This document shows positions 1-8,184 of a stretch of 10,354 nt of DNA, piece by piece. Where the stretch lies: contig CAADVE010000085.1 of NCBI GenBank assembly GCA_900752425.1, positions 1 to 10,354 on the forward strand, given 5' to 3'. A program made the translations under genes and the position numbers. How positions within the stretch are numbered: position 1 is the stretch's first letter; every line of letters begins with the position of its first letter. This DNA comes from an uncultured Collinsella sp. (GTDB taxonomy: Bacteria > Actinomycetota > Coriobacteriia > Coriobacteriales > Coriobacteriaceae). Under the pieces are notes generated by a model, which saw nothing but the letters and a program-made list of their open reading frames with translations, was not told where the DNA came from and ran no database searches.

Positions 1-1197
1 CTATTTGACCTCGATGAGCTCGTACTTGCTCGTGCCCAGGCCGATCTTCTCGGCATGCGCGATGCACACTCGCCAGTCGGTGTCGGGATGCGTGATGCAG
101 AAGGGATCCTTGGCCTGCTCGCCCTCCAGATGCTCGTGGTTGTGCTCCATCTTGGCCGCGCTATCGGTGAGCTCGGTGTTGGGCAGCGGCTCGGATGCCA
201 TGACGGCGTCGGCGCAGGCCTGGTCGATGGCGACCGGGTCGAAGCTCGCGAACATGCCGATGTCGTTGACGATAGGCGTATCGTTTTCGGGATGGCAATC
301 GCAATTGGGGCTGATATCCATGGCAAGCGAGATATGGAAGCTCGGGCGACCGTCGACGACGGCCTTGGTGTACTCGGCGATCTTGCAGTTGAGCACGTCG
401 GCCGCGGCGTCATAGCCGGGCTTGATGCAGTCCTGGTTGCATGCCGCAATGCAGCGACCGCAGCCCACGCAGCGATCGTGGCCGATGGTGGCCACGTGCA
501 CCGTGCGGGTGTTGCCGTTGGCAAGCTCGCGCTCGCGGGTGTCGTTGAACGAGACAGCGTCGTGCGCGCAGATCTTTTCGCAGGCACGGCAGCCAACGCA
601 GTGCTCGGTCGAGACGTTCGGCTTGCCGGCGGCATGCTGCTCCATCTTGCCGGCGCGGCTGCCGCCGCCCATGCCCAGGTTCTTCATGGCGCCGCCAAAG
701 CCGGCCTGCTCATGACCCTTAAAGTGGGTGAGGCTGATCACGATATCGGCATCCATGAGCGCCTGACCGATCTTGGCCTCGTGCACGTACTCGCCGCCCT
801 CGACCGGAACAAGCGCCTCGTCGGTGCCCTTGAGGCCGTCGGCAATGATGATCTGGCAACCCGTAGCATACGGGGTAAAGCCGTTCTGGTAGGCGGTATC
901 GATGTGCTCGAGCGCGTTTTTGCGGCTACCGACATAGAGCGTGTTGCAGTCGGTGAGGAAGGGCTTGCCGCCCAGCTCCTTCACGACATCCGCGACGGCG
1001 CGGGCGTAGTTGGGGCGCAAAAAGCTCAGGTTGCCCAGCTCGCCAAAGTGAATCTTGATGGCGACGAACTTGTTCTCGAAGTCGATCTGCTCGATACCGG
1101 CGTGACGGATGAGGCGCTTGAGCTTGTCGAGCTGGCTCTCGCGAGCATGCGTGCGCAGGTTGGTGAAGTACACCTTAGCGGGTGCAGTTGCGGTCAT
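1..1197 (-). CDS. DUF362 family protein with two 4Fe-4S clusters
   Basis: A 398-residue cytoplasmic iron-sulfur protein of the DUF362 family. Family members are often called 'uncharacterized Fe-S center protein', and no reaction is firmly assigned. The N-terminal part (about 8-190) is the DUF362 core, with the HFGELGN segment near residue 50 and the SLTHFKGHEQAGFGGAMKNLGMG region near 155-177. A dicluster ferredoxin insert follows: C200-x2-C203-x2-C206-x3-C210 and C243-x2-C246-x2-C249-x3-C253. Each is a complete CxxCxxCxxxC motif, as in 2[4Fe-4S] ferredoxins. The core resumes after it, with NCDCH at 299-302 and DIGMFASFDPVAIDQA at 312-327. There is no signal peptide or membrane segment. The ATG at 1197 has a good Shine-Dalgarno (AGGGGA, 1205-1210, 7 nt spacer), and the TAG at 1-3 makes the gene complete. 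A candidate promoter upstream suggests independent transcription. An electron-transfer or redox role is inference; the family call is secure. Confidence 0.93.
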   Translation of the reverse strand: MTATAPAKVYFTNLRTHARESQLDKLKRLIRHAGIEQIDFENKFVAIKIHFGELGNLSFLRPNYARAVADVVKELGGKPFLTDCNTLYVGSRKNALEHIDTAYQNGFTPYATGCQIIIADGLKGTDEALVPVEGGEYVHEAKIGQALMDADIVISLTHFKGHEQAGFGGAMKNLGMGGGSRAGKMEQHAAGKPNVSTEHCVGCRACEKICAHDAVSFNDTRERELANGNTRTVHVATIGHDRCVGCGRCIAACNQDCIKPGYDAAADVLNCKIAEYTKAVVDGRPSFHISLAMDISPNCDCHPENDTPIVNDIGMFASFDPVAIDQACADAVMASEPLPNTELTDSAAKMEHNHEHLEGEQAKDPFCITHPDTDWRVCIAHAEKIGLGTSKYELIEVK

Positions 1198-1204
1198 AGA
1201 TCTA

Positions 1205-1210
1205 TCCCCT
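1205..1210 (-). promoter_or_regulatory. Shine-Dalgarno of the DUF362 gene
   Basis: Read on the minus strand this is AGGGGA, placed 7 nt before the ATG at 1197. It supports that start, and no competing upstream in-frame start has a comparable site. Confidence 0.7.
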
Positions 1211-1239
1211 CGGTCTATATGGCGTTACAGACATAGAGG

Positions 1240-1270
1240 ATGGTACCAGTTAAAGCAGAGTTAAAGTCAA
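1240..1270 (-). promoter_or_regulatory. candidate sigma-70-type promoter for the DUF362 gene
   Basis: On the minus strand a TTGACT box (1265-1270, five of six matches to TTGACA) is followed after 19 nt by TACCAT (1240-1245, four of six to TATAAT). The spacer is longer than the ideal 17, so strength is uncertain. The stretch is more AT-rich than the genes around it and is the only good -35-like box in the gap. The predicted transcript would have a leader of about 35 nt containing the Shine-Dalgarno. Confidence 0.45.
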
Positions 1271-1280
1271 GTACGGCACC

Positions 1281-1309
1281 TAGTCATTGGGGACGTTCTT
1301 AAATGACTA
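1281..1309. repeat. REP-like inverted repeat, arms TAGTCATT/AATGACTA
   Basis: Perfect 8-bp arms (1281-1288 and 1302-1309) enclose a 13-nt loop, GGGGACGTTCTTA. The right arm includes the TAG stop of the permease gene (1307-1309), so the hairpin forms at the very 3' end of that mRNA. No T tract follows on the minus strand, so it is a poor intrinsic terminator but could protect the 3' end. The phrase GGGGACGTTCTTA between short complementary arms resembles small dispersed palindromes that I recall near REP-associated transposases. The repeat assignment rests on memory, while the inverted repeat itself is read directly. Confidence 0.55.
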
Positions 1310-3973
1310 CTCTTGGACTTTGAGGGCTTCGGCCAGACTGACGCGCTTGATGGAGCGCGTGTGCAGCAGCGCCACGACCAGGTAGGTCGCAAAGCCGATT
1401 CCTGCGCACGCCGCCATGGACCAAGCGGGCACGTAGATCTCGATATTGCCGTTATAGGCGAGCAGCATCGAGCGGAAGATGGCCGTTAGCGAGCCAATAA
1501 TGACCGGCAGGCTCAGCACGAGTGACGCTGCCACGCACAACGTGATCGAGCGGATGTACAGATGCGAAATCTCGCTATCGCGATAGCCAAAGACTTTCAT
1601 GTAGCTGATCGAACGGGCGCTGTGGTCGATCACAGCCTTGGTCAGCAGGTACATAAACAGCAAGAAGATGAACACCGCAAGCCCAACCATCATGCCGATC
1701 ATTTTGCTCATCATGCCGATGAACTGGTCGCCCACGGCGCGCATGTCGTCGGGCGTGGTATCGCCGGCAAAGTAGCGCGCGTCGAGGTCGAGCTTCTCAT
1801 CGCTCACATAGCCGTTAAAGTAGGCCGCATCGTTGTCAAACAGCTCGTTAAAGTCTTCGATACTCATATAGACATTCATATCCGACTTAGAGCCCCAAAC
1901 GCAGTCCTTGCCCACGTACTCAAAGGAATAATTCTCGCCCTCGTACTTGTCGCGAAGCTTAACCTTCTGGCCCTCGCTCCAGCCAAACTTGTCGAGTAAG
2001 CCACCGCCAAAGACGACGCGTCCGTCGCCGACGTCCAGCCCTTTCCAGTAGCGCGAATCGGGCGAGATGCCGTAGACAGAAATCGTCTCCTCGCCATTAC
2101 CATCGCCGCGGTCGTATTGCAGCTGGTAAACGGCATATTTCTCGGCCTGCGCGATTGCGCCCGCGCCGTTGTCAATCGTGTTGACCGGGTGAATGTCGTC
2201 GTTGTCGGTGTCGATCTCAGAGGCCTTGTCAATCAGGTCGATAGCCTCGTCGCGGTTGCAGCCGAGGATATCGGCAAGGTCATCGAGGCGCGCATAAAGC
2301 GCATCCTTCTTGTCCTGAACCTTGGCGAGCGCGTCCTGCGCCGCGGCCAAGCTCTCGGCAGACGGAGCGCTGGTCGCGGCATCGGCTGCCGCCTGCGCCG
2401 CATCGGCCGCGTCGTCAAGCTCGTCATCGGCATCCTGAGCGGCGGAAAGCAGCGCGCCGTCAACCGACTGCAAGCGCTCGAGTGCCGACCACTGCTCGCG
2501 CTCCTCGGCAGTACCCTCGAGCTCCAGCGGCGCCTTGAGCGTGTACTGGTGTTCGGCGACCAGGCTTGTCTCGAGGTTGTCCGCGTAGTGCGTCATCGTG
2601 GGCAGAATCGCCAGGCCAAAGAGCAGCAGCAGCGACGCAAACGCAATGCCCACGAAGAGCGTGGCGAAGTTGCCCAGGTTGCGCAGGAAGATACGCAGGC
2701 GGAAGCGGGAAACAAAACCCATGCGCTCCGGCAGCTGCAAGCCGCGCTTGGTGCCCGATTTGCCGCTCGCCTCGTGACGAAGGAACTGCAACGGCGTCTT
2801 GCCCATCTTGCGAAGCAGGCCCACCAGCGTGATGAGGATGAGCGCGGCGGCGGGAACCACGGCGCACTTCACAAAGATCTCCCAGCTCCAGTACACCTGG
2901 AAGGGCGGCAGGCTATACGAACCGTAATAGAGGCTGCGCATGGGCTCGGTAAAGAACACAACGCCGAGCGCAGTGCCCAAAAGCGCCGCGACCTCGCCCA
3001 CGATAGCGGGAAGCGCAAGGTAGTGCAGCACGATCTCGCGTCGACGATAGCCGCTGGCGAGCAGCGTGCCGATGATGGCGCTCTCCTCCTCGATGGTGGC
3101 GTCGGTAAGGACCACAAAGACGAACGCCATGATCACGATGATGATGTCGAGCAGCGTCATCCACATCATGGAGTCGCCGTCTACGTCGTCGCGCGCATAG
3201 CCAATGCCCTGGTTGGAATCGGCGTCGATGAGGTCATCCACGCGCGCATCGGCGTCGGTCAGCGCCTCGACCATATCCTGCTCCGCATCGATGCGATCCG
3301 CGGTGGGGAGGTCGCGATCGGCAAAGGTAAAGGAGTAGGTGTAGGCGGGCGCGCCGCCGGCATCCTCGAGCGCGGCAAAGCCGGCATCGGTGACCTCGGC
3401 CACGCCGTACGTGATGGTGTTCACCGTAAAGTCCGAATTGTTGAGGAACAGCGCCTGGCTATCGGGCTGGGTCATGATGCCGCAGATGGTGTAGGTGCGG
3501 CCCTCGAGCTCGACCTTATCGCCCACGGCGAGGCCGTTGTTGGTGGCAAAGACACGGTCGATTGCCACCTCATCGTCCGTTTTGGGCTCCTTGCCCTCAC
3601 AGTAGGACGCGATATCGACCTTGGTGCGGTGCGCATAGGTGCGCAGCGTGCGCTTGGTGCCGTCGTCGCCGGACACCTTTTTGATGATGGCGTCGATGGA
3701 GAAATTCTTGTAGAGCGTGACGCCGCCGGCGTCGCCTGTCGCGTCCTCGGCTGCCTTGAGCTGGTCTTTGGTGGCCTCGAAGGAGGTGGTCACGCGGCCG
3801 TCCTCAATCGCGTACGCATCGCGCATGTCATCGATAAGGCAGCCGATGGAATGCGCTGCGAGCAAAAATCCCGAGGTGAGAGCGGTGCTTCCGCACATAA
3901 GCAAAAAGATGCCCAGGTATTTGCCGATATTGCGGCGCAGCTCGCGCGGGAGACGTTTTGCGAGAGGTGTCAT
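1307..3973 (-). CDS. ABC transporter permease, FtsX/MacB fold, with coiled-coil insert
   Basis: An 888-residue integral membrane protein, the permease partner of the ATPase just upstream. It has a duplicated layout: TM about 18-42; an extracytoplasmic MacB-type domain about 45-268; three FtsX helices (about 271-290, 320-341, 368-388); TM about 437-460; a second extracytoplasmic domain about 465-755; and three final helices (about 757-779, 808-832, 851-871). The EEESAIIGTLLASGYRRREI segment after helix 2 is the typical FtsX cytoplasmic coupling loop, repeated as ARSISYMKVFGYRDSEI near 786-802. Residues about 495-570 are rich in Ala, Asp and Glu and look like an antiparallel coiled coil. I chose the ATG at 3973, preceded by AGGCGG and 8 nt after the ATPase stop, over a TTG at 3988 that lacks a ribosome site and would overlap the ATPase. 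Such permeases export lipids or peptides or act as mechanotransmitters; the substrate is unknown. Confidence 0.9.
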   Translation of the reverse strand: MTPLAKRLPRELRRNIGKYLGIFLLMCGSTALTSGFLLAAHSIGCLIDDMRDAYAIEDGRVTTSFEATKDQLKAAEDATGDAGGVTLYKNFSIDAIIKKVSGDDGTKRTLRTYAHRTKVDIASYCEGKEPKTDDEVAIDRVFATNNGLAVGDKVELEGRTYTICGIMTQPDSQALFLNNSDFTVNTITYGVAEVTDAGFAALEDAGGAPAYTYSFTFADRDLPTADRIDAEQDMVEALTDADARVDDLIDADSNQGIGYARDDVDGDSMMWMTLLDIIIVIMAFVFVVLTDATIEEESAIIGTLLASGYRRREIVLHYLALPAIVGEVAALLGTALGVVFFTEPMRSLYYGSYSLPPFQVYWSWEIFVKCAVVPAAALILITLVGLLRKMGKTPLQFLRHEASGKSGTKRGLQLPERMGFVSRFRLRIFLRNLGNFATLFVGIAFASLLLLFGLAILPTMTHYADNLETSLVAEHQYTLKAPLELEGTAEEREQWSALERLQSVDGALLSAAQDADDELDDAADAAQAAADAATSAPSAESLAAAQDALAKVQDKKDALYARLDDLADILGCNRDEAIDLIDKASEIDTDNDDIHPVNTIDNGAGAIAQAEKYAVYQLQYDRGDGNGEETISVYGISPDSRYWKGLDVGDGRVVFGGGLLDKFGWSEGQKVKLRDKYEGENYSFEYVGKDCVWGSKSDMNVYMSIEDFNELFDNDAAYFNGYVSDEKLDLDARYFAGDTTPDDMRAVGDQFIGMMSKMIGMMVGLAVFIFLLFMYLLTKAVIDHSARSISYMKVFGYRDSEISHLYIRSITLCVAASLVLSLPVIIGSLTAIFRSMLLAYNGNIEIYVPAWSMAACAGIGFATYLVVALLHTRSIKRVSLAEALKVQE

Positions 3974-3981
3974 GGCGCCGC

Positions 3982-4695
3982 CTACCAATCGAGCTCGGCG
4001 GCCGCAACGGGCGACTCGTTGAGCTCATCCTCGACGATGTGCCCGTCGCGCAGGCGCAGCACGCGATTGGCCATGTGCGCGATGGCGGCATTGTGGGTGA
4101 CAATGATGATGGTGCAGCCGTAGGTGCGGTTGACATCCTCCATGAGCTGCAGGATTTCCTTGGACGTCTTGTAGTCAAGCGCGCCGGTGGGCTCGTCGCA
4201 CAGCAGCAGGCCCGGGTTTTTGACGAGCGCACGGCCGATGGCACAGCGCTGCTGCTGGCCGCCCGAGACCTGGCGCGGGAACTTGTTGCGGTGCTCGTAG
4301 AGGCCCAGCGAACGCAGCAGGTCGTCGACATTGAGCGGGTTTTTGGACAGGTGCGCCGTGACCTCGATGTTCTCCTTGATGGTGAAATCGGGCACCAGGT
4401 TGTAGAACTGGAAGACAAAACCCAGCTCACGGCGGCGATACTCGCCCAGGTCGGTAGGCTTGAGCACCGTGAGGTCGCAGCCGTCCACCATGATGGAGCC
4501 GCCGTCGGCATCCTCCAGGCCGCCGATCAGGTTAAGAAACGTCGACTTGCCCGAACCCGAAGGCCCCAGCATGACGCAGATCTCTCCGCGGTTGATGGAC
4601 GTGTCGATGCCGTCGAGCACCGTCAGGCGTGCATCTCCATCGCCGTAGTGCTTCTTGAGCCCCTTGACCTGGACGTAGGCTTGCTTCGTCGCCAT
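3982..4695 (-). CDS. ABC transporter ATP-binding protein (MacB/LolD type)
   Basis: A 237-residue nucleotide-binding subunit that hydrolyses ATP at the cytoplasmic membrane for the FtsX-type permease downstream. All motifs are intact: Walker A GPSGSGKST (44-52), Q-loop Q96 in FVFQFYNLVP, signature VSGGQQQR (143-150), Walker B LLLCDEP with catalytic E168, D-loop GALD (171-174) and switch H201. The FQFYNL and GGQQQR wording is typical of the LolD/MacB/FtsE class rather than the ABC-2 class. Two starts are possible. The ATG at 4695 is preceded by GGGGGAT at a good distance, whereas the ATG at 4707 has no clear ribosome site, so I prefer 4695. The stop (3982-3984) lies 8 nt before the permease ATG, so the two are co-translated. 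The gap upstream (4708-4788) is relatively AT-rich with a possible -10 (TACTAT, 4737-4742) but no clear -35. Confidence 0.95.
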   Translation of the reverse strand: MATKQAYVQVKGLKKHYGDGDARLTVLDGIDTSINRGEICVMLGPSGSGKSTFLNLIGGLEDADGGSIMVDGCDLTVLKPTDLGEYRRRELGFVFQFYNLVPDFTIKENIEVTAHLSKNPLNVDDLLRSLGLYEHRNKFPRQVSGGQQQRCAIGRALVKNPGLLLCDEPTGALDYKTSKEILQLMEDVNRTYGCTIIIVTHNAAIAHMANRVLRLRDGHIVEDELNESPVAAAELDW

Positions 4696-4788
4696 GCTAT
4701 CCCCCATTGTTAGCCTATTGCTACTTTATGAGCGTAATAGTAAACCATGGCGAACTATTTTGGAGCGAGGCCTGGATTTTATTTCAGG

Positions 4789-5994
4789 CTAGGCGTGGGA
4801 TTTGGTGCGTGCGAGGGCTAGGCCTACGGCGGCGATGGCCGCGGCAAAGAGCACGGTGACGCCCAGGTCGCAGGCGATGTCCCCCAGCACGGCGGACGTC
4901 AAATCCGAGGCAAGCGCCTTGCCAATCGCGTCGTTCACCCAATATGTCGGCACAAAGTGCGCCACGGTCTGCACGGCCGAGCCCATCAGCGACAGCGGCA
5001 TCCAGGCGCCACCCAAAAACGTCATGAGCATGCCAAGCAGGTTGCCCACACCGTTGAGCAGCTCCTCGCGCGCGCCCAGGCTCGACAGCGTAAAGCCAAC
5101 GGCCAGCGGCGTGCACGCCAGGGCAAACGTCGCCGCCAGTGCCAGGCACACACGGCCCACGCCGACCTCGGCGACCGCGCCGGCAAAGCCCACGACGCCC
5201 ATCATGCTCGACACAAACCAGATGCAGACGGTGAGCACGGCGGCGGCGGCAAACACGGCAAGCGAACGTTGGCGCTCGGAGATTGGGCCGGCATCCATAC
5301 GACGCACGCGCTCGGGCTCGTTCATGCCCGAGAACACCAACCCCACCGATACGATGACCGACGAGATAATCGCGTACGCGCCAAAGTTGAAGTACGACTC
5401 GAGCGTGGCGGCAGCAGCCGAGTCGACCTTGACCTGCTCAATCTGGACCTCGGCGCGCTTGGCGGCGGCATGCTCGGCGGCCTTGGCGACGCTACCATTA
5501 GAGGCGGCGGGCTCTAGGGCCGCTGCAGCGCCCGCGAGCGAAATCCAGCGCGAGGCCTCAGCAGACGAAAGCGCCGCCGCCATGGTGCCGGCACCGTAGG
5601 TCACATCGAGCTTGGGCAGGGCCTCCCCCGCGCGGGCGGCCGCGACCAGGTCGTTCTCAAACCCCTCCGGGATAAAGAACACGCAGTCGGCGCTACCCTT
5701 GGCGCTGTTGCTCTTGGAGAGCGCGTCCGCAAGATCGTAGGTATCGTCGCCGACGCCCGTGACCAACTCAAAGCGCGACCCCAGGTGCTTGGTGAGCGCA
5801 TGCGAAAGGTCGCTGTCGTCGCGGTCGACCACGATCACGTTGGCATCGTAGGGCTCGTACTCGGTGAGCTGCGACGAGTTCCAGCTCACCGATGCCGCGA
5901 TGAATACGCCCATGAGCGAGATGAACACCGTATAGATGAGCAGGTAGAACGGGTGCGCCAGCGCCATGCGAAGCGCAGTCTTAAAGGTGCTCAT
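4789..5994 (-). CDS. ABC-2 type transporter permease, second permease of the exporter
   Basis: A 401-residue permease of the ABC-2 family (ABC2_membrane_3/YhgE-like layout). One N-terminal helix (about 14-34) is followed by a large extracytoplasmic domain (about 36-203) and then five helices (about 205-223, 247-270, 283-305, 313-335, 376-396). The last part of the outer domain is Ala-rich and probably helical (about 136-200). The start is the ATG at 5994, with GGAAGGAG a few bases upstream. A TTG at 6009 would add five residues but would itself overlap that ribosome site. The gene overlaps the end of the upstream permease gene by 14 nt (5981-5994), so the two are translationally coupled and probably form a heterodimer. 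It has the same topology as its partner but little visible sequence identity. Length and position match the YfiN/LnrN-type subunit of Bacillus; substrate unknown. Confidence 0.9.
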   Translation of the reverse strand: MSTFKTALRMALAHPFYLLIYTVFISLMGVFIAASVSWNSSQLTEYEPYDANVIVVDRDDSDLSHALTKHLGSRFELVTGVGDDTYDLADALSKSNSAKGSADCVFFIPEGFENDLVAAARAGEALPKLDVTYGAGTMAAALSSAEASRWISLAGAAAALEPAASNGSVAKAAEHAAAKRAEVQIEQVKVDSAAAATLESYFNFGAYAIISSVIVSVGLVFSGMNEPERVRRMDAGPISERQRSLAVFAAAAVLTVCIWFVSSMMGVVGFAGAVAEVGVGRVCLALAATFALACTPLAVGFTLSSLGAREELLNGVGNLLGMLMTFLGGAWMPLSLMGSAVQTVAHFVPTYWVNDAIGKALASDLTSAVLGDIACDLGVTVLFAAAIAAVGLALARTKSHA

Positions 5995-7168
5995 AGCGGC
6001 TCCTTCCAAAGGTCAGCGTGGCGGCGGCAACGAACAGCAGCGCCATAAGGACCAGCGCGCCGGCGCGAACGACAAAGGGGCCCAGGTCCTCAAAGAAATA
6101 CAGGCGATTGAACATGTCGCAGATGAGCTTGACGGGGTTGAACCAGCACTCGGCCGGGCAGGCGCGGGCGACGTCGTCGGCAAGCGCCATCGCCGGCTCG
6201 CCGTAGAGGCCGGCGAACAGGGCGCACGTGGTAGCAAAGCCCGTGAGGATGCCGGACTTGGACGCCTTGCCGCCCTTAACGGGAAGCGTGCCCACAAAGA
6301 GTCCCAAGCCCGTGGCGGCAAACGCGGAAGCGGCGCCGCCCACCAAACACAGCCCCTCGCGCCCGCCAAAGTCGACGCCCACGACCAGACGCACGTAGCC
6401 GATCGCGATCGCCATCGAGGCAAAGGAGACCAGCCACGAGCCCACAAAGATACCGGCCAGCGACGCCGTTTTGGAAAGACCGCCCACGCAGCGACGCGCG
6501 CCAAGACCCGACAGATTGGGCTGCAGGTCGATGACGCTCAAGGCGGCAAACTCGGCAGACATCATCGCGACCAGGCCAAAGAGCGCGTAATAGTAGATGA
6601 CCGTGCCGTCGGGTGTGGTGCGTGTCAGGCTTACGCGGCGGGTGCCGCCCTCGAGCGACAGGGCGCGCGCAACCGCCTCGGGGTCGGCGAGCGCCGCCGG
6701 GTTGTCCTGGGCAATCTGGGACATGAGCTCGGCATTTTGTGTATACGAGCTTGCCACCGTCTCCAGGATGCTGCGATCGGTGAGCACCGATGATGCGCGC
6801 GAGCTGTCGTAGCTCGATAGCAGTGTGAGCTTAGGCGTGCCCGCAGCGTCGACCGTATAGATACCCGCGACCTCACCGGCCTTGAGCGCACGGTTCGCAT
6901 CGGCTGCGTCGTCGAGCTCGTGGATCTCGAGCAGCTGGTCGTCGCCTTCCTTGGCAAGCGACGTCGCCACATCCTTAAAGGTCGAAGCGTCCCAGACCTT
7001 GTCCGCCACGACGGCAACCGGCACCGGGTCGACCGTGCCGTCGGAGCTCAGGTTCGCAAACATAAACATGAACATCGTGGAAAGCGCGATGGGAAAGAGG
7101 GCGCCCCAGACCCACGTGCTCGGCCGGCGCAGCAGCGTTTTGACCGTGATGATAATGGTGTTGAACAT
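5981..7168 (-). CDS. ABC-2 type transporter permease, first permease of the exporter
   Basis: A 395-residue ABC-2 permease. It has an N-terminal helix (about 20-38) preceded by basic RR at 14-15, an extracytoplasmic domain (about 40-190), then five helices (about 192-212, 236-258, 272-293, 306-323, 365-386) and a cytoplasmic tail ending RYEHL. The segment with FNPVKLICDMFN (343-354) before the last helix matches the conserved P-containing stretch of ABC-2 exporters, where the partner has VPTYWVNDAIGKAL. The ATG at 7168 follows the ATPase stop by 9 nt, with a GGGGG Shine-Dalgarno in the junction. The end of the gene contains the ribosome site of the next permease. Established relatives with one ATPase and two such permeases include YfiLMN/LnrLMN of Bacillus subtilis. 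Export of a membrane-active or amphipathic compound is inference from family and context. Confidence 0.9.
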   Translation of the reverse strand: MFNTIIITVKTLLRRPSTWVWGALFPIALSTMFMFMFANLSSDGTVDPVPVAVVADKVWDASTFKDVATSLAKEGDDQLLEIHELDDAADANRALKAGEVAGIYTVDAAGTPKLTLLSSYDSSRASSVLTDRSILETVASSYTQNAELMSQIAQDNPAALADPEAVARALSLEGGTRRVSLTRTTPDGTVIYYYALFGLVAMMSAEFAALSVIDLQPNLSGLGARRCVGGLSKTASLAGIFVGSWLVSFASMAIAIGYVRLVVGVDFGGREGLCLVGGAASAFAATGLGLFVGTLPVKGGKASKSGILTGFATTCALFAGLYGEPAMALADDVARACPAECWFNPVKLICDMFNRLYFFEDLGPFVVRAGALVLMALLFVAAATLTFGRSRYEHL

Positions 7169-7177
7169 GGCTGCCCC

Positions 7178-8116
7178 CTAGTCGCGCAGCTCGCGGCCGG
7201 TGATCTCGAGGAACACGTCGTTGAGGGTCGGCGGCTCGCTCCACACGCGGCCGAGCGCCACATCGGCGGCGCGCAGCGTGTCGAGGATGTCGACCAAATT
7301 GTGCGGGCTCGCTTCGCAGGTGCAGACGAGCTCGCCGCCGGACAACTCAACCGAAAGCACGTGCTCGAGGGCGCGCAGCCGCTCGACCGTGGCGGTCTCT
7401 ACGGCGCTGACCTCGACAGTCACGCGCTCGCCCATTTGAATCATGCGTTTGAGCTCGTCATTGGTGCCCTGCGCCAGCACACGTCCGCCGTCCATGATCA
7501 TGATGCGGCTGCAAATCTGCTCGACTTCCTCCATGTAATGGCTGGTATACACCACCGTGGCGCCCTCGTCGCGCAGGCGGCAGATGCCCTCCAGGATGGC
7601 GTTGCGGCTCTGCGGGTCGACCGCCACCGTGGGCTCGTCAAAGAAGATGAGCTCGGGCTTGTGCGCGATACCGCAGGCGATGTTGAGCCGGCGCGCCAGG
7701 CCGCCCGAGAGCTTGCCGGGGCGAAACTTGGTAAAGTCGCCCAGCCCGACAAAGTCGATCGCCTCGTCCACCAGCGCGCGGCGGCGCTTGCGGTCGTTGA
7801 CGTAAAGGCTGCAGAAATAGTCGATGTTCTCGCGCACCGTAAGCTCGTCAAACACCGCCACCTGCTGCGGCACCACACCGATGCGGCGCTTGAGGTCGTA
7901 GCGGGCGGGCGTCATGGGCTCGCCGAACAGCTCGATGGTGCCTTTGTCGTAGGCGAGCAGCTGCAGAATGCAGTTGATGGACGTGGTCTTGCCCGAGCCG
8001 TTGGGGCCCAGCAGGCCAAAGATCTCGCCGGGGGCGATGCTCAGGCTAAAGTGGTCGAGCGCGATAAGGTCGTCGTAGCGCTTGACGAGGTTTTCGACGT
8101 GGACGATGTCTGTCAT
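7178..8116 (-). CDS. ABC-2 type transporter ATP-binding protein
   Basis: A 312-residue ATPase subunit that should power the two permeases downstream. Motifs: Walker A GPNGSGKTT (37-45), Q-loop VVPQQ (Q84), signature LSGGLARR (136-143), Walker B LIFFDEP with E161, and switch H193 in TSHYMEE. The C-terminal 90 residues (about 225-312) form the DUF4162-like accessory domain usual in drug-exporter ATPases (CcmA/DrrA/NatA class), with the late motif PPTLNDVFLEITG. The D-loop region reads PTVAVDP where PTVGLDP or PTVGVDP is usual, a minor change. I chose the ATG at 8116, preceded by AGAAGG, because family proteins begin a few residues before the V-K-R-Y strand. An upstream in-frame extension to 8182 has no ribosome site and no family resemblance. 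This is the first gene of the operon and is divergent from the histidine kinase gene across 197 bp. Confidence 0.95.
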   Translation of the reverse strand: MTDIVHVENLVKRYDDLIALDHFSLSIAPGEIFGLLGPNGSGKTTSINCILQLLAYDKGTIELFGEPMTPARYDLKRRIGVVPQQVAVFDELTVRENIDYFCSLYVNDRKRRRALVDEAIDFVGLGDFTKFRPGKLSGGLARRLNIACGIAHKPELIFFDEPTVAVDPQSRNAILEGICRLRDEGATVVYTSHYMEEVEQICSRIMIMDGGRVLAQGTNDELKRMIQMGERVTVEVSAVETATVERLRALEHVLSVELSGGELVCTCEASPHNLVDILDTLRAADVALGRVWSEPPTLNDVFLEITGRELRD

Positions 8117-8184
8117 GAGGCGGCCCTTCTGTTGATTGCGGCCCGATACGATTGCATCATCGCAGGAGCGAGCGGCGCGCACCA

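Noticed and set aside
55..1236. 393-codon plus-strand open frame opposite the DUF362 gene
   Set aside because: The minus-strand frame has two complete 4Fe-4S motifs and a ribosome site. The plus-strand product is repetitive in Val, Ala, Asp and Gly, with no recognisable motif.
2117..4123. 668-codon open frame on the plus strand opposite the FtsX-type permease
   Set aside because: It lies antisense to a well-supported membrane protein and ATPase with intact motifs. Its translation is a low-complexity, Arg/Val/Gly/His-rich sequence typical of GC-rich antisense frames, and it has no domain signature.
4770..4789. GCCTG/CAGGC hairpin with a 10-nt loop as terminator of the ABC-2 operon
   Set aside because: The stem is only 5 bp and no T tract follows on the minus strand, so read-through into the next cassette remains possible.
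8156..8184. Promoter for the ABC-2 exporter operon on the minus strand
   Set aside because: The best -10 is GATGAT (8156-8161) with a poor TGGTGC -35 (8179-8184). The placement just next to repeat copy 1 is suggestive, but the boxes are too weak to call.
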